This document shows, in pieces, positions 43,819 to 55,194 of a stretch of DNA of 64,000 nt. Origin of the DNA: Neobacillus terrae (lineage in GTDB: Bacteria > Bacillota > Bacilli > Bacillales > Cytobacillaceae). The stretch's first letter is position 1. The number at the start of each line of letters is the position of its first letter. Made by a program: the position numbers and the translations under genes. The notes under the pieces are model-generated. The model was not told the origin of the DNA, ran no database searches, and saw only the letters and a list, made by a program, of their open reading frames with translations. The stretch covers positions 186,001 through 250,000 of the forward strand of contig NZ_JAAOEO010000003.1 in assembly GCF_011393025.1 (NCBI RefSeq), given 5' to 3'.

Positions 43819-44340
43819 ATGTTAAAAATGTTTTCTACCCAATTGACAGGTTTATTTAAAAGAATCCAGGAGAAAGAAGAATTCTCCTTTGAAGATGGCG
43901 GGAGACTTCTTGCCCAGGCTCCAGCAGGAGACGGAGTTATTTATATTTTTGGAAGCAAGGAAATGCAGGCAGTAACATATGAGGCTCTTGAAGGTTCAGA
44001 GAAGCTTGAATTTTTCCAAAGGTACAGAGATGGAATACTGGAGCCTGAAGACCGGGTTTTAATTTTTTCAAGATTTTCAAATGATGAGGATGCTGTAAAT
44101 CTTGGACTTGATTTGAAGGAAAAAGGAATCTCCTTTGTTGCAGTCTCAACAGCTGTAAGTGAACCTGACAGTTCAGATTTAAATGAAACGGCCGATGTCC
44201 ATATTGATTTAGGCCTAAAGAAAGGACTTTTGCCTGATGAAGAAGGCAACCGATTTGGCTTTCCTTCCTCTATGGCTGCTCTATTTGCCTTTTATGGCCT
44301 TAAATTTACTATTGAAGAAATATTGGCGGAGTATGAATAA
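43819..44340 (+). CDS. ywjG: DUF2529 family protein (YwjG)
   Basis: 173-aa conserved protein of unknown function, always near spo0F/pyrG in Bacillus. It has an alternating alpha/beta, possibly SIS-like fold: GVIYIFGSKEMQAVTYEALE, DRVLIFSRFSNDEDAVNLGL, ISFVAVSTAVSEPD. I chose the ATG at 43819, with GGAGGT upstream. It runs divergent from spo0F and convergent with pyrG. Function not inferred. Confidence 0.85.
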   Translation: MLKMFSTQLTGLFKRIQEKEEFSFEDGGRLLAQAPAGDGVIYIFGSKEMQAVTYEALEGSEKLEFFQRYRDGILEPEDRVLIFSRFSNDEDAVNLGLDLKEKGISFVAVSTAVSEPDSSDLNETADVHIDLGLKKGLLPDEEGNRFGFPSSMAALFAFYGLKFTIEEILAEYE

Positions 44341-44346
44341 GATTAC

Positions 44347-44430
44347 ATTTACGGTGCCCTTTTGGCCGTTTCCCCAGTTTTGCTTATGCGTCCAAGATTT
44401 ATGGAGATAAATTCTGGTTAGCCAAAGAAA
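44347..44430. repeat. Dispersed hairpin element family 2, copy 3
   Basis: ACGGTGCCCTTTTGGCCGT stem, then CCCAGTTTTGCTTATGCG, CCAAGATTTATGGAGATAAA and TTCTGGTTAGCCAAAG. The right tail aligns with copies 1 and 2; the stem is short here. Confidence 0.65.
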
Positions 44431-44463
44431 GACCGGCCTCTTTATGAGGTACCGGTCTTTTTT
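44427..44463. terminator. Terminator shared by ywjG and pyrG
   Basis: AAAGACCGG/CCGGTCTTT with CCTC/GAGG continuing the stem and six T residues on the plus strand. The minus strand has a weaker TTTCTTT tail for the convergent pyrG. Confidence 0.85.
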
Positions 44464-44503
44464 AACCTGATAATTACAAAGTTTAACTTTTGACTTTTAA
44501 AAC

Positions 44504-44780
44504 TGTCTAGCTTCAGCACCCAGCGAGTTTTCAACCTTGAAAAGCTGCTTTGAATATCTTGCATCAAGTATGACCGTCGGTGATACTTGATGCAGCTAGT
44601 GTCCATACCGCTTCTCCCTAAGATAAGTCAAAATCTAACTCAAGTGCTCCTGCGCCACAGCTTTTTCAAAGAAGCTTATGTTCAGCTCGTCGCAAAGCTG
44701 CATGCCGTCTATCCAGAGAAGCCGTTACAGGAAGTTTACTCAGGTAGTCGCTTCGCTGAAGGGGCGCTTGCGCTTTTCTT
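44504..44780. repeat. Dispersed intergenic element family 1, copy D
   Basis: 277 bp between ywjG and pyrG, ends TGTCTAGCTTCAGCACCC and GGCGCTTGCGCTTTTCTTA, touching the pyrG stop. The left half, nearly identical to copy B, has a perfect 12-bp inverted repeat TGCATCAAGTAT/ATACTTGATGCA; the right half is unlike the other copies. Confidence 0.85.
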
Positions 44781-44781
44781 A

Positions 44782-46392
<1,611 letters not shown>

Positions 46393-46544
46393 TTAAATAC
46401 AGTTTGTACATCTCGTAAATGTTTTAAAAAAATATTTTCCTGCGGATTCTGCCGCATAGCATCAGAAATTGGGGTGATGAAATGATACAGTTGTCCATAT
46501 CAACGGATTTAATTTGGACACTTCAAAAACATTCCGGTTCCAAA

Positions 46545-46584
46545 ATAAAAAAGCACTCCGCTTACTAAATGTAAGGGAGCGCTT
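46545..46584 (-). terminator. Terminator of rpoE
   Basis: Minus-strand AAGCGCTCCCTTAC pairs with GTAAGCGGAGTGCTT (one bulge) and is followed by TTTTTTA. Confidence 0.9.
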
Positions 46585-46663
46585 ATTAGCTAAAAATTAA
46601 ATCGTCCTTTTTTAAGGAGCCCAAAAACGATTCTACAAGCCGTTCAATAAAAAGTCAAGACAA

Positions 46664-47254
46664 TTACCGATCTTCCTCTTTATCGAGGACATCTTCTTCG
46701 TCTTCATCATCCTCATCATCGAGTGCATACTCATCGTCATCCTCAATAATGTCTGCATCAATGTCTTCATCAACAGCTTCGACTTCATCGACTTCATCAA
46801 TGTCCTCAAATAGGTCGTCATCTTCTTCATCGTCATCATCGATAACATCATCTTCGTCGTCAGCAAAATCATCGAGGTCATCGTATTCCAAATCTTCCTC
46901 TAGATCTTCAAAATCTTCGATGTCATCCTCGTCGACAACCTTCTTAGCCTTTTTCTTCTTGGGCTTGGAAGCCGGAACCATTTCTTCCTCAAATTGTTCA
47001 ACCGGATACCACGTACGAAGTCCCCAGCGGTTATCGCCAAGTGCCAGAAAACGGCCATCTATATTTAAGTCAGTATAAATTTGTGCAATTTTTGATCGGA
47101 CTTCCTGATTTGTCAGTCCACAAGCTTGTTTAATTTCTTCAATCATCTCATTAAAGGGAATTGGCTGTTTTCCATCTTTTAAAAGCTGGAAAACCATCTC
47201 CACAAATGATAGTTCCTGCAGCTGCTCTTTTGAGTATAGTTGTTTCAGACTCAA
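46664..47254 (-). CDS. rpoE: RNA polymerase delta subunit
   Basis: Gram-positive RNA polymerase subunit that speeds polymerase recycling and lowers non-specific binding. About 196 aa: an ordered N-terminal domain (FVEMVFQLLKDGKQPIPFNE ... YTDLNIDGRFLALGDNRWGL) and a long, almost wholly Asp/Glu tail after a KPKKKKAKK stretch. I chose a TTG start at 47254 (MSLKQLYSKEQL) because GGAAG lies 8 nt upstream; the earlier GTG at 47281 has no site. Neighbour pyrG as in B. subtilis. Confidence 0.94.
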   Translation of the reverse strand: MSLKQLYSKEQLQELSFVEMVFQLLKDGKQPIPFNEMIEEIKQACGLTNQEVRSKIAQIYTDLNIDGRFLALGDNRWGLRTWYPVEQFEEEMVPASKPKKKKAKKVVDEDDIEDFEDLEEDLEYDDLDDFADDEDDVIDDDDEEDDDLFEDIDEVDEVEAVDEDIDADIIEDDDEYALDDEDDEDEEDVLDKEEDR

Positions 47255-47414
47255 CTTGGGCACTTCCTTTCTATTTGCCACTATTAAATATATAAATTAC
47301 GGTCACTTAGGAAGGATTCTCCTAAAGGCATATTCTTCATTATAAACAAATTCCTGCCGTTTATGCTAGTTCTATCTGGTGTTTTACTAGATTTTTTCAA
47401 ATATTGCCCGCTGT

Positions 47415-47573
47415 TTATTTTTTATTTTTATATTTTTTAACCTCTTTATAGGTAATCACAGCAAAGAAAATAGCAAGGAGCAAAAAAGAAACCGCGCCCA
47501 ACTGCAGCTGGTAAAGATAATAAAGAGGCCAGGCAAAAATTAATAGTAACAAGATTATAAAAAATATATTCAT
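47415..47573 (-). CDS. Small two-helix membrane protein, unrecognised
   Basis: 52-aa frame from ATG at 47573 with AGGGTG 7 nt upstream. It begins MNIFFIILLLLIFAWPLYYL, has a second helix LGAVSFLLLAIFFAVI and ends with a basic tail TYKEVKKYKNKK, a typical small membrane protein topology. It lies between rpoE and the icmF terminator. I do not recognise the family. Codons are read in a frame with no overlap with a known gene. Confidence 0.5.
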   Translation of the reverse strand: MNIFFIILLLLIFAWPLYYLYQLQLGAVSFLLLAIFFAVITYKEVKKYKNKK

Positions 47574-47662
47574 TCGTTTGCACCCTGTCTGACACTGAGT
47601 TTATGTATAAGTCCATACTATGACTATCCAGGGAAAAAATCCACTTCTTAAGTATTTTCTCA

Positions 47663-47713
47663 GCAAAAATTAATAAAAGGCAGCGGGCAAAGAAGACTTT
47701 ACCCACGGCCTTT
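47663..47713 (-). terminator. Terminator of the thiolase-icmF operon
   Basis: Minus-strand AAAGGCCGTGGGTAAAG pairs with CTTTGCCCGCTGCCTTT (two G-U pairs, one mismatch), followed by TATTAATTTTT. Confidence 0.85.
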
Positions 47714-47744
47714 AAAATATTTTTACGTCTTGCTTCCGACTTTC

Positions 47745-50700
47745 TTACATATTCCGGCGGTACTGTCCTCCGACTTCATATAAAGCTTGTGTAATTTGTC
47801 CAAGGCTTGCGACCTTAACCGTTTCCATGAGTTCTGCAAAGATATTGCCCCCATTTACCGCGGTTTCTTTTAAACGGGCAAGCGCCTGTTTTGCATTGTC
47901 TTTATTTTTGTTCTGGAACTCCCTTAAATTTGAAATTTGCATTTCTTTTTCTTCCTTTGTAGCACGGGCAAGTTCCATATTATTCATTTCCTCTTCAGAA
48001 GGAGGATTAGGATTTAGGTAAGTGTTAACTCCAATGATCGGCAGCTCTCCGGTATGCTTTTTCATTTCATAGTACATGGATTCATCCTGGATTTTTCCAC
48101 GCTGATATTGGGTTTCCATTGCTCCCAATACCCCTCCTCTATCGTTTAGGCGTTCAAATTCCTGAAGAACAGCCTCTTCAACTAAGTCTGTCAGTTCTTC
48201 AATAATGAATGCCCCCTGGAGAGGATTTTCATTTTTGGTTAAGCCATGCTCTTTTGTAATAATCATTTGAATGGCCATAGCTCTGCGTACAGATTCTTCT
48301 GTTGGAGTTGTAATAGCCTCATCATAGGCATTTGTGTGCAAAGAATTGCAATTGTCATGCAGCGCCATTAATGCCTGCAATGTTGTCCGGATATCGTTAA
48401 AATCAATTTCCTGGGCATGCAGTGAGCGGCCCGATGTTTGAATATGATACTTTAACTTTTGGCTTCTTTCATTTGCTCCGTATTTGTCCCTCATTACAGT
48501 TGCCCAGATTCGTCGGGCAACACGGCCGATAACGGTATATTCAGGATCAAGGCCATTTGAGAAAAAGAAGGATAGATTCGGTGCAAAGTCATCAATATTC
48601 ATACCGCGGCTCAAATAATATTCTACATACGTAAAGCCGTTCGAGAGTGTAAAGGCCAGCTGCGAAATTGGATTAGCACCTGCTTCTGCAATATGGTAGC
48701 CAGAAATAGAAACGGAGTAATAGTTTCGAACCTGATGGTCAATAAAGTATTGCTGAATATCCCCCATCATTCTTAAAGCAAACTCTGTTGAGAAGATACA
48801 GGTGTTTTGGCCCTGGTCTTCTTTAAGAATATCAGCCTGAACAGTACCACGTACGGTTTTGAGCGTATAGTCCCTAACCTCTGCATACTCTGCTTCCGTC
48901 AGTTTCCGGCCAAGCTTATTTTCTTCTATGGCAGCCTGCTGCTCAACTGCTGTATTCATAAACATAGCAAGAATAATTGGAGCCGGACCGTTTATCGTCA
49001 TCGAAACTGAAGTTGATGGATGGCATAAATCAAAGCCATCATAGAGCTTTTTCATATCTTCAAGGGAGCAGACGCTTACCCCGCTCTCTCCTACTTTTCC
49101 GTAGATATCTGGACGATAGTCCGGATCCTCTCCGTAAAGCGTTACGGAGTCAAACGCTGTACTCAGACGTTTAGCCGGATCATCCTTGGATAAATAATGG
49201 AAACGGCGGTTTGTTCTCTCTGGTGTTCCTTCACCTGCAAATTGGCGTTTTGGATCCTCACCTTCTCGCTTGAACGGGAACACTCCTGCTGTATAAGGGA
49301 AGTATCCAGGAACGTTTTCGCGATATACCCAGCGCAAAATTTCACCATAATCCTTGTATTTAGGAAGTGCGATCTTTGGAATATCCAGGCCAGATAGGCT
49401 TTTTGATTTTAAGGCTGTGATAATTTCCTTATCTCGAATTCTTGTTACAAATTGGTCCTGAGAATAAGCCAATTTAGTTTTCTCCCAGCTTTCAAGTACC
49501 TTTTTGGATTCTGGAGTCAATTGAGCTTCAGTTTCCTGTTTTATTTTTTCAAGTGATGACAGAATTTCTTCTCCGCCATCTCGCTCCTTTACAGCCTGGA
49601 GAGCACCTTCCACCTGGAAAAGCCTACGGGCAATACTTGCCTGCTCTTCAGCTTTCTGATGGTAGCGGCGGACCGTTTCTGAAATCTCACGTAAATAGTA
49701 GCGACGGTCATTAGGGATGATGACATTTTGTTTTTCAACAATGGCTTTTTTATTAAAGGATGTCGTCCATACTGTTCCCGCTTTTTCATTGATAGTTTCA
49801 ATCAACGCTGCAAACAGAGCATTTGTCCCAGGATCGTTAAATTGGCTTGCTATTGTTCCATACACAGGCATTTGATCCATTTCTTTTTCAAAAAGCATAT
49901 GGCTGCGCTGGCATTGCTTTTGAACCTGACGCTTGGCATCCTCTGAACCTTTACGCTCAAATTTATTGATAACAATCAGATCTGCAAAGTCAATCATATC
50001 TATTTTTTCAAGCTGTGATGGTGCACCAAACTCACTTGTCATGACATAAAGGGCAACATCACAAATTTCTGTAATTTCTGCGTCCCCCTGGCCAATTCCA
50101 CTTGTTTCCACAATGACCAGATCAAAGCCAGCTGCCTTAACAACAGAAACTGCATCCTTTATAGCCAGAGACAATTCATTTTTAGAGCCCCTTGTTGCAA
50201 GGCTTCGCATATAAACACGCGGATTGAAGATTGAATTCATGCGGATTCTGTCCCCTAAAAGAGCACCGCCTGTTTTTTGTTTTGTAGGGTCAACTGATAA
50301 AATAGCTACTTTCTTTTCCGGCAGCTCATTGATAAAGCGGCGGATCAGTTCATCTGTTAATGAGCTCTTCCCTGCTCCTCCTGTACCGGTAATTCCCACG
50401 ACTGGAACGGAATGAACAAGTGTTTTTACTTTTTCAATTACCTCTTCAGCTGTTGCTGCCATTTCTTTTTCAAGGTCAGCCTGAATCTCAGCAATTGTTA
50501 TTAGCCTGGCGACAGTATTTACATCCCCCGACTGAAGCTTCTCCCATTGCTCCGCATCCCGAGGTGGAGATGGTGAATAATCACATTCCTCAAGCATGAG
50601 ATTAATCATTCCTTGCAGGCCTTTAGTACGACCGTCTTCAGGAGAAAAGATTTTTGCGATTCCGTAGTCATGCAGCTCTTTAATCTCCTTTGGAATAATA

Positions 50701-51011
50701 ACTCCGCCTCCGCCGCCATAAATACGGATATGTTCAGCGCCCTTTTCCTTTAAAAGATCGTACATGTATTTAAAATATTCAACATGCCCGCCCTGGTAAG
50801 AGGAAATGGCAATCCCCTGGACATCCTCCTGAACAGCGGCATTCACAACCTCTTCGACAGAACGATTGTGTCCGAGGTGAATGACTTCCGCCCCGCTTGA
50901 TTGAAGAATTCTTCTCATTATATTAATCGAAGCATCGTGACCGTCAAATAAGCTTGAAGCTGTAACAAACCGAACATGATTCTTCGGTTTATAAATCTCC
51001 ACTGTAGTCAA
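47745..51011 (-). CDS. icmF: Fused isobutyryl-CoA mutase (IcmF)
   Basis: Coenzyme B12-dependent mutase interconverting isobutyryl-CoA and n-butyryl-CoA, and in some IcmF also isovaleryl/pivalyl-CoA. 1088 aa in one chain: N-terminal B12-binding domain with the base-off motif DGHD (His25) and YGGGGGVI; a MeaI-type GTPase chaperone with P-loop GTGGAGKSS (about 208-216); C-terminal substrate-binding TIM barrel ([58 protein letters not shown]). It starts with TTG at 51011 behind AGGGGGAG. As last gene of the operon it links branched and straight acyl-CoA pools. Confidence 0.96.
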   Translation of the reverse strand: MTTVEIYKPKNHVRFVTASSLFDGHDASINIMRRILQSSGAEVIHLGHNRSVEEVVNAAVQEDVQGIAISSYQGGHVEYFKYMYDLLKEKGAEHIRIYGGGGGVIIPKEIKELHDYGIAKIFSPEDGRTKGLQGMINLMLEECDYSPSPPRDAEQWEKLQSGDVNTVARLITIAEIQADLEKEMAATAEEVIEKVKTLVHSVPVVGITGTGGAGKSSLTDELIRRFINELPEKKVAILSVDPTKQKTGGALLGDRIRMNSIFNPRVYMRSLATRGSKNELSLAIKDAVSVVKAAGFDLVIVETSGIGQGDAEITEICDVALYVMTSEFGAPSQLEKIDMIDFADLIVINKFERKGSEDAKRQVQKQCQRSHMLFEKEMDQMPVYGTIASQFNDPGTNALFAALIETINEKAGTVWTTSFNKKAIVEKQNVIIPNDRRYYLREISETVRRYHQKAEEQASIARRLFQVEGALQAVKERDGGEEILSSLEKIKQETEAQLTPESKKVLESWEKTKLAYSQDQFVTRIRDKEIITALKSKSLSGLDIPKIALPKYKDYGEILRWVYRENVPGYFPYTAGVFPFKREGEDPKRQFAGEGTPERTNRRFHYLSKDDPAKRLSTAFDSVTLYGEDPDYRPDIYGKVGESGVSVCSLEDMKKLYDGFDLCHPSTSVSMTINGPAPIILAMFMNTAVEQQAAIEENKLGRKLTEAEYAEVRDYTLKTVRGTVQADILKEDQGQNTCIFSTEFALRMMGDIQQYFIDHQVRNYYSVSISGYHIAEAGANPISQLAFTLSNGFTYVEYYLSRGMNIDDFAPNLSFFFSNGLDPEYTVIGRVARRIWATVMRDKYGANERSQKLKYHIQTSGRSLHAQEIDFNDIRTTLQALMALHDNCNSLHTNAYDEAITTPTEESVRRAMAIQMIITKEHGLTKNENPLQGAFIIEELTDLVEEAVLQEFERLNDRGGVLGAMETQYQRGKIQDESMYYEMKKHTGELPIIGVNTYLNPNPPSEEEMNNMELARATKEEKEMQISNLREFQNKNKDNAKQALARLKETAVNGGNIFAELMETVKVASLGQITQALYEVGGQYRRNM

Positions 51012-51058
51012 ATTTTCTCCCCCTTGCGATTTTTATTTACCCCTTTGTTCTCCCAGAG

Positions 51059-51679
51059 CTACTTTTGAAGTCCATTACAAAGAAGCTCTGTTTGCAATTC
51101 GATATATTCTTCAAGTGAGTATACTTTTTGTAGTGCCCAGCGGCGGAATCCCCACATTTGCCCCTGAACAATAATATTATGGGCAATCATTTTTACCTGC
51201 TTTTCAGATAAAATTAACTCCCCGTTTTGAACACACCGGGAAAGCAGATTTTCAAACATTGCTACCATTTCAATTTCCTTTCTCAGTACATAAGGAAGCG
51301 TGTCCTTTCTGAGCGACTTTGCTTCCTGGTACATGACAAGGACCTCATCCTGCATTTCATCGACAATCTTAAAATAATAAGCAATTCCAAGCTTCAGGCT
51401 TTCGATGGTTCCCCGGTTATGGTCCAGGTCCTTCTGAAGCCTGTCGCGAACCTGGTCATAAATGCTATCACAGACAAGATATAAAACATCTTCCTTGGTT
51501 CTGATATATTCATAGAGGGTGCCGATGCTGAACCCTGATGCCTTAGCAATTTCTCTCGTGGTTGTCCGGTGGAATCCCTTTTGTTTAAAAAGAGTAACCG
51601 CCCCTTTTATCATTTGGTTACGCCTCTTGATTACCAAGCGCTCATCCTTTACGGAAGCCTGGACTTCCCTTTTTTTCAT
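51059..51679 (-). CDS. TetR-family acyl-CoA-type regulator (FadR-like)
   Basis: About 206 aa. An N-terminal helix-turn-helix (FHRTTTREIAKASGFSIGTL + YEYIRTKEDVL) is followed by an all-helical ligand domain of the FadR/KstR2 type (VLVMYQEAKSLRKDTLPYVL). Probable role: repressor of this operon released by acyl-CoA. A shared palindrome before the thiolase gene and before fadF is the likely target. Start is uncertain: ATG at 51679 has GGAG 9 nt upstream; an ATG at 51700 and a TTG at 51736 remain possible. It might be named FadR, but I did not compare it directly. Confidence 0.9.
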   Translation of the reverse strand: MKKREVQASVKDERLVIKRRNQMIKGAVTLFKQKGFHRTTTREIAKASGFSIGTLYEYIRTKEDVLYLVCDSIYDQVRDRLQKDLDHNRGTIESLKLGIAYYFKIVDEMQDEVLVMYQEAKSLRKDTLPYVLRKEIEMVAMFENLLSRCVQNGELILSEKQVKMIAHNIIVQGQMWGFRRWALQKVYSLEEYIELQTELLCNGLQK

Positions 51680-51767
51680 AATAGTTTTCTCCACCACCAT
51701 CACTCGCCGCTTTTGCAGCCTTTTTATCCGAGGCAAGATCCTGCAGCTGTCTGCTCATAATCGTTGA

Positions 51768-52907
51768 TTATTTTGTCAGCATTCTTGAAATGACAAGGCG
51801 CTGAATTTCCTGTGTTCCTTCATAGATTTGAGTAATTTTCGCATCACGCATAAAGCGTTCCACTGGATAATCTTTTGTATATCCGTATCCGCCGAAAACC
51901 TGAACTGCTTCCGTGGTTACCTTCATTGCGGTATCCCCGGCCATTAATTTCGCCATCGCAGACGCCTTTCCATATGAAAGACCTTCAGTTTCAAGCCATG
52001 CAGCCTGATAGGTTAACAGTCTTGAAGCTTCTACAGCGGTTGCCATATCGGCCAATTTAAAGCCGATGCCCTGCTGAGCCGCAATCGGCTTTCCGAATTG
52101 GACACGTTCCTTTGCATAATCAACTGCCGCATCAAGCGCACCCTGTGCAATTCCTACAGCCTGGGCAGCAATGCCATTACGGCCGCCATCAAGAGTCATC
52201 ATAGCGATTTTGAAGCCTTCACCTTCTTGACCAAGTACATTTTCCTTTGGCACCCGGCAGTCTTCAAAAATAATTTCGGTTGTTGGCGATGAGCGAATGC
52301 CCAGTTTCTTTTCCTTTTTGCCGACAGAAAAGCCTGCGAAGTCTGCTTCAACAATAAATGCTGTAGTACCCTTTTGTTTGCTTGAAGGATCTGTTAAAGC
52401 AAAAACAACATAAATATCGGCTACTCCGCCGTTTGTAATGAAAATTTTCGAGCCATTCAATACATAATGATCCCCGTCAAGGCGGGCAGTTGTCCGCATT
52501 CCGCCAGCATCCGATCCGCTGCCTGGCTCAGTAAGGCCATAAGCTCCGATTTTTTTACCTTCTGCCATCGGACGAAGGTATTTTTGTTTTTGCTCCTCAG
52601 AACCAAATTTAAAAATCGGCCATCCAGCTAGAGAGGTATGGGCAGATAAGGTAACACCCGTAGAAGCACAAACTCTTGAAAGCTCTTCTACAGCAATGCA
52701 ATATGCAAGATAATCGCTTCCGATGCCGCCGTATTCCTCAGGCCAAGGAATACCTGTCAGACCAAGCTCAGCCATTTTATCGAAGATTTCACGGTCAAAC
52801 CGCTCTTCTTCATCTCTTTCAGCTGCTGTTGGAGCCACTTCGTTTTTCGCAAAATCGCGTACCATTTTCCGGATCATTTCATGCTCTTCTGATAATGTAA
52901 ATTTCAC
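51768..52907 (-). CDS. Acyl-CoA dehydrogenase (AcdA-like)
   Basis: FAD enzyme for the first step of beta-oxidation of short or branched acyl-CoA. 379 aa: [20 protein letters not shown] flavin region, [16 protein letters not shown], and the catalytic Glu in [18 protein letters not shown]. It starts with GTG behind GGGGGAAAC. It differs from the upstream paralogue by roughly 40% of residues, so the pair is probably an old duplication. B. subtilis acdA is next to fadF and rpoE. Confidence 0.95.
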   Translation of the reverse strand: MKFTLSEEHEMIRKMVRDFAKNEVAPTAAERDEEERFDREIFDKMAELGLTGIPWPEEYGGIGSDYLAYCIAVEELSRVCASTGVTLSAHTSLAGWPIFKFGSEEQKQKYLRPMAEGKKIGAYGLTEPGSGSDAGGMRTTARLDGDHYVLNGSKIFITNGGVADIYVVFALTDPSSKQKGTTAFIVEADFAGFSVGKKEKKLGIRSSPTTEIIFEDCRVPKENVLGQEGEGFKIAMMTLDGGRNGIAAQAVGIAQGALDAAVDYAKERVQFGKPIAAQQGIGFKLADMATAVEASRLLTYQAAWLETEGLSYGKASAMAKLMAGDTAMKVTTEAVQVFGGYGYTKDYPVERFMRDAKITQIYEGTQEIQRLVISRMLTK

Positions 52908-53103
52908 GTTTGTTTCCCCCTACATTTTTTGAAATAGAATAGTTTGCCTATCAGGTTGGTTTGACTGCTTCTTTTACTACTAAAAGCGATTTAGGGGTAC
53001 TATGTGCCGCTTTAGCTACCCCATTTGCCTTTTCCAATTTATTTTGGGGCACAATACTGCCTCTTTTGTTACCCGTTAGCTTATCCTGCATAATCACTAA
53101 AAC

Positions 53104-54234
53104 TTACAGATGCTTACTAATAACGATTCTTTGAATTTCACTTGTACCTTCGTAAATTTCGGTTATTTTAGCGTCTCGGAAGTAGCGTTCTACCGGATAA
53201 TCTTCCGTAAATCCATATCCGCCAAAAACCTGAATAGCCTCAGTAGAAACCTCTACCGCTGTTTTTGATGCAAACAGTTTTGCCATCGATGATTCAAAAC
53301 CGCATTTCAAGCCGTTTGCCCTTAAATCAGCGGCCCGATAGATTAATAGTTTTGCTGCTTCGACACTAGTGGCCATATCGGCAAGTTTAAAACCTAATCC
53401 CTGCTGGGCTGCGATTGGCTTTCCAAATTGATGGCGTTCTTTTGCATAATCCACAGCAGCCTCCAGGGCAGCTTCCGCAATACCCAGCGCTTGGGTGGCT
53501 ATGCCAATTCTTCCGACCTCTAGATTTGCGAGAGCAATTTTAAAGCCTTCTCCTTCTTTGCCAAGGAGGTTTTCTTCCGGAACCCTCATATCTTCAAAGG
53601 TAAGCTGTACCGTTCTTGAACCATGAAGGCCCATTTTCTTTTCGTCTTTCCCAATAACAAATCCTGGTGTGTTTTTATCAACGATAAAGGCGGAAACGCC
53701 CTTGCTTCCAGCCTCAGGATTTGTGGATGCAAATACAATATAGACATCCGCTTCTCCGCCATTGGTGATAAACACCTTTGAACCATTAAGGACATATTCA
53801 TTGCCTTTTTTTACAGCTCTCGTTTTTAAGCTTCCAGCATCTGAACCGGCGCTTTGCTCAGTCAGGCAGAATGCCCCCAGATATTCTCCCGAAGCTAATT
53901 TCGGAAGGTATTTATTTTTTTGTTCATCCGTACCAAAGTAAAGGATCGGATAGGTTCCAACTGATGTATGGACAGAAAGGATGACCCCAACTGTGGCACT
54001 TACCTTGGACAATTCATGTATCGCAATAATATATGAAATAAAGTCCATTTCAGAGCCGCCATACTTTTCAGGCACGGGAATCCCCATCAGCCCTAGTTCA
54101 CCCATTTTTTTTATGATTTTTCGGGGAAATTCCCCTTGTTCCATTTTTTCTATGAACGGGGTAATTTCAGACTTGGCAAAGTCCCGAACCATTTTTCTCA
54201 TCATTTCCTGTTCTTCTGTAAACCGCAGCTCCAT
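53104..54234 (-). CDS. Acyl-CoA dehydrogenase (second paralogue)
   Basis: FAD-dependent acyl-CoA dehydrogenase, 376 aa, with [36 protein letters not shown] and the catalytic Glu in [18 protein letters not shown]. Strong site GGGGGGAAGAG. Likely works before the hydroxyacyl-CoA dehydrogenase and thiolase. A 196-bp gap with a GGGGTA/TACCCC hairpin separates it from the next acyl-CoA dehydrogenase. Confidence 0.95.
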   Translation of the reverse strand: MELRFTEEQEMMRKMVRDFAKSEITPFIEKMEQGEFPRKIIKKMGELGLMGIPVPEKYGGSEMDFISYIIAIHELSKVSATVGVILSVHTSVGTYPILYFGTDEQKNKYLPKLASGEYLGAFCLTEQSAGSDAGSLKTRAVKKGNEYVLNGSKVFITNGGEADVYIVFASTNPEAGSKGVSAFIVDKNTPGFVIGKDEKKMGLHGSRTVQLTFEDMRVPEENLLGKEGEGFKIALANLEVGRIGIATQALGIAEAALEAAVDYAKERHQFGKPIAAQQGLGFKLADMATSVEAAKLLIYRAADLRANGLKCGFESSMAKLFASKTAVEVSTEAIQVFGGYGFTEDYPVERYFRDAKITEIYEGTSEIQRIVISKHL

Positions 54235-54272
54235 ATCTCTTCCCCCCTTGAAGTCAGTCCTTCAAGATTCCT

Positions 54273-55124
54273 TTACTCATATACATAAAAGCCACGGCCT
54301 GTTTTTTTGCCAAGCCAGCCTGCTTTTACATATTTCCTTAATAACGGGCAAGGACGATATTTATCATCGCCAAAGCCTTCATGCAGGGTTTCCATAATAT
54401 AGAGACAGGTATCAAGCCCAATAAAATCAGCAAGTGTAAGCGGCCCCATTGGGTGGTTCATGCCGAGCTTCATTACCTCATCAATCGCTTCCTTCGAAGC
54501 AACTCCCTCATAAAGCGTGTAAATTGCTTCATTGATCATTGGCATAAGTACACGATTTGAAACAAATCCAGGGAAATCATTTACTTCAACTGGCACCTTG
54601 CTAAGGGTTCTCGTCATATCCTCAATTGTTTGATACACTTGATCTGAAGTAGCCAGCCCGCGAATAATTTCCACAAGCTTCATTACTGGTACAGGATTCA
54701 TAAAGTGCATTCCAATTACCTTTTCCGGGCGTTTGGTGGCAGCGGCAATTTCAGTTATTGGAAGCGAGGAAGTATTGCTGGCCAGTATGGCATGAGCCGG
54801 AGCTATTTCATCCAGCTGGGCAAAGATTTTGGTTTTCACTTCCATGTTTTCCACAGCCGCTTCAATAACCAGGTCCACTCTACCTGCATCTTGGAAATCA
54901 GTTGAAGCAGTCAGGCGGTTTAAAATCTCTTTCTTTTGATCTTCCGACATCCGGCCTTTTTCCACCTGGCGTGATAAATTTTTATTGATTACACCGAAGC
55001 CGCGATCTGTATATTCTGGTTTTAAATCATTTAGCAGGACTTGATAGCCTGCCATTGCACAAACCTGGGCAATACCTGACCCCATTTGCCCGGCGCCTAT
55101 AACCATTACTTTTTCAACCTTCAT
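54273..55124 (-). CDS. 3-hydroxybutyryl-CoA dehydrogenase
   Basis: NAD(P)-dependent oxidation of 3-hydroxyacyl-CoA. 283 aa: Rossmann motif GAGQMGSGIAQVCAMAGYQV, catalytic His region GMHFMNPVPVMKLVEIIRG and the C-terminal helical domain with NHPMGPLTLADFIGLDTCL. GGAGGG precedes the ATG. Equivalent to mmgB/hbd; the cluster lacks an enoyl-CoA hydratase, which must be encoded elsewhere. Confidence 0.95.
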   Translation of the reverse strand: MKVEKVMVIGAGQMGSGIAQVCAMAGYQVLLNDLKPEYTDRGFGVINKNLSRQVEKGRMSEDQKKEILNRLTASTDFQDAGRVDLVIEAAVENMEVKTKIFAQLDEIAPAHAILASNTSSLPITEIAAATKRPEKVIGMHFMNPVPVMKLVEIIRGLATSDQVYQTIEDMTRTLSKVPVEVNDFPGFVSNRVLMPMINEAIYTLYEGVASKEAIDEVMKLGMNHPMGPLTLADFIGLDTCLYIMETLHEGFGDDKYRPCPLLRKYVKAGWLGKKTGRGFYVYE

Positions 55125-55194
55125 TTCTTTCCCTCCGCTTTTGTTTATACTCTGTCCCTGCTTTACATAACGGGCAACTGCCCCTTGGATTTAT

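Noticed and set aside
46422..46458. Small hairpin plus T run in the pyrG leader, possible CTP attenuator
   Set aside because: The stem is only 5 bp and separated from the T run by about eight bases, and I could not find the GGGC transcript start that the known pyrG mechanism needs.
47446..47706. 86-aa minus-strand frame after icmF
   Set aside because: It overlaps the icmF terminator and the better supported 52-aa frame; no ribosome site.
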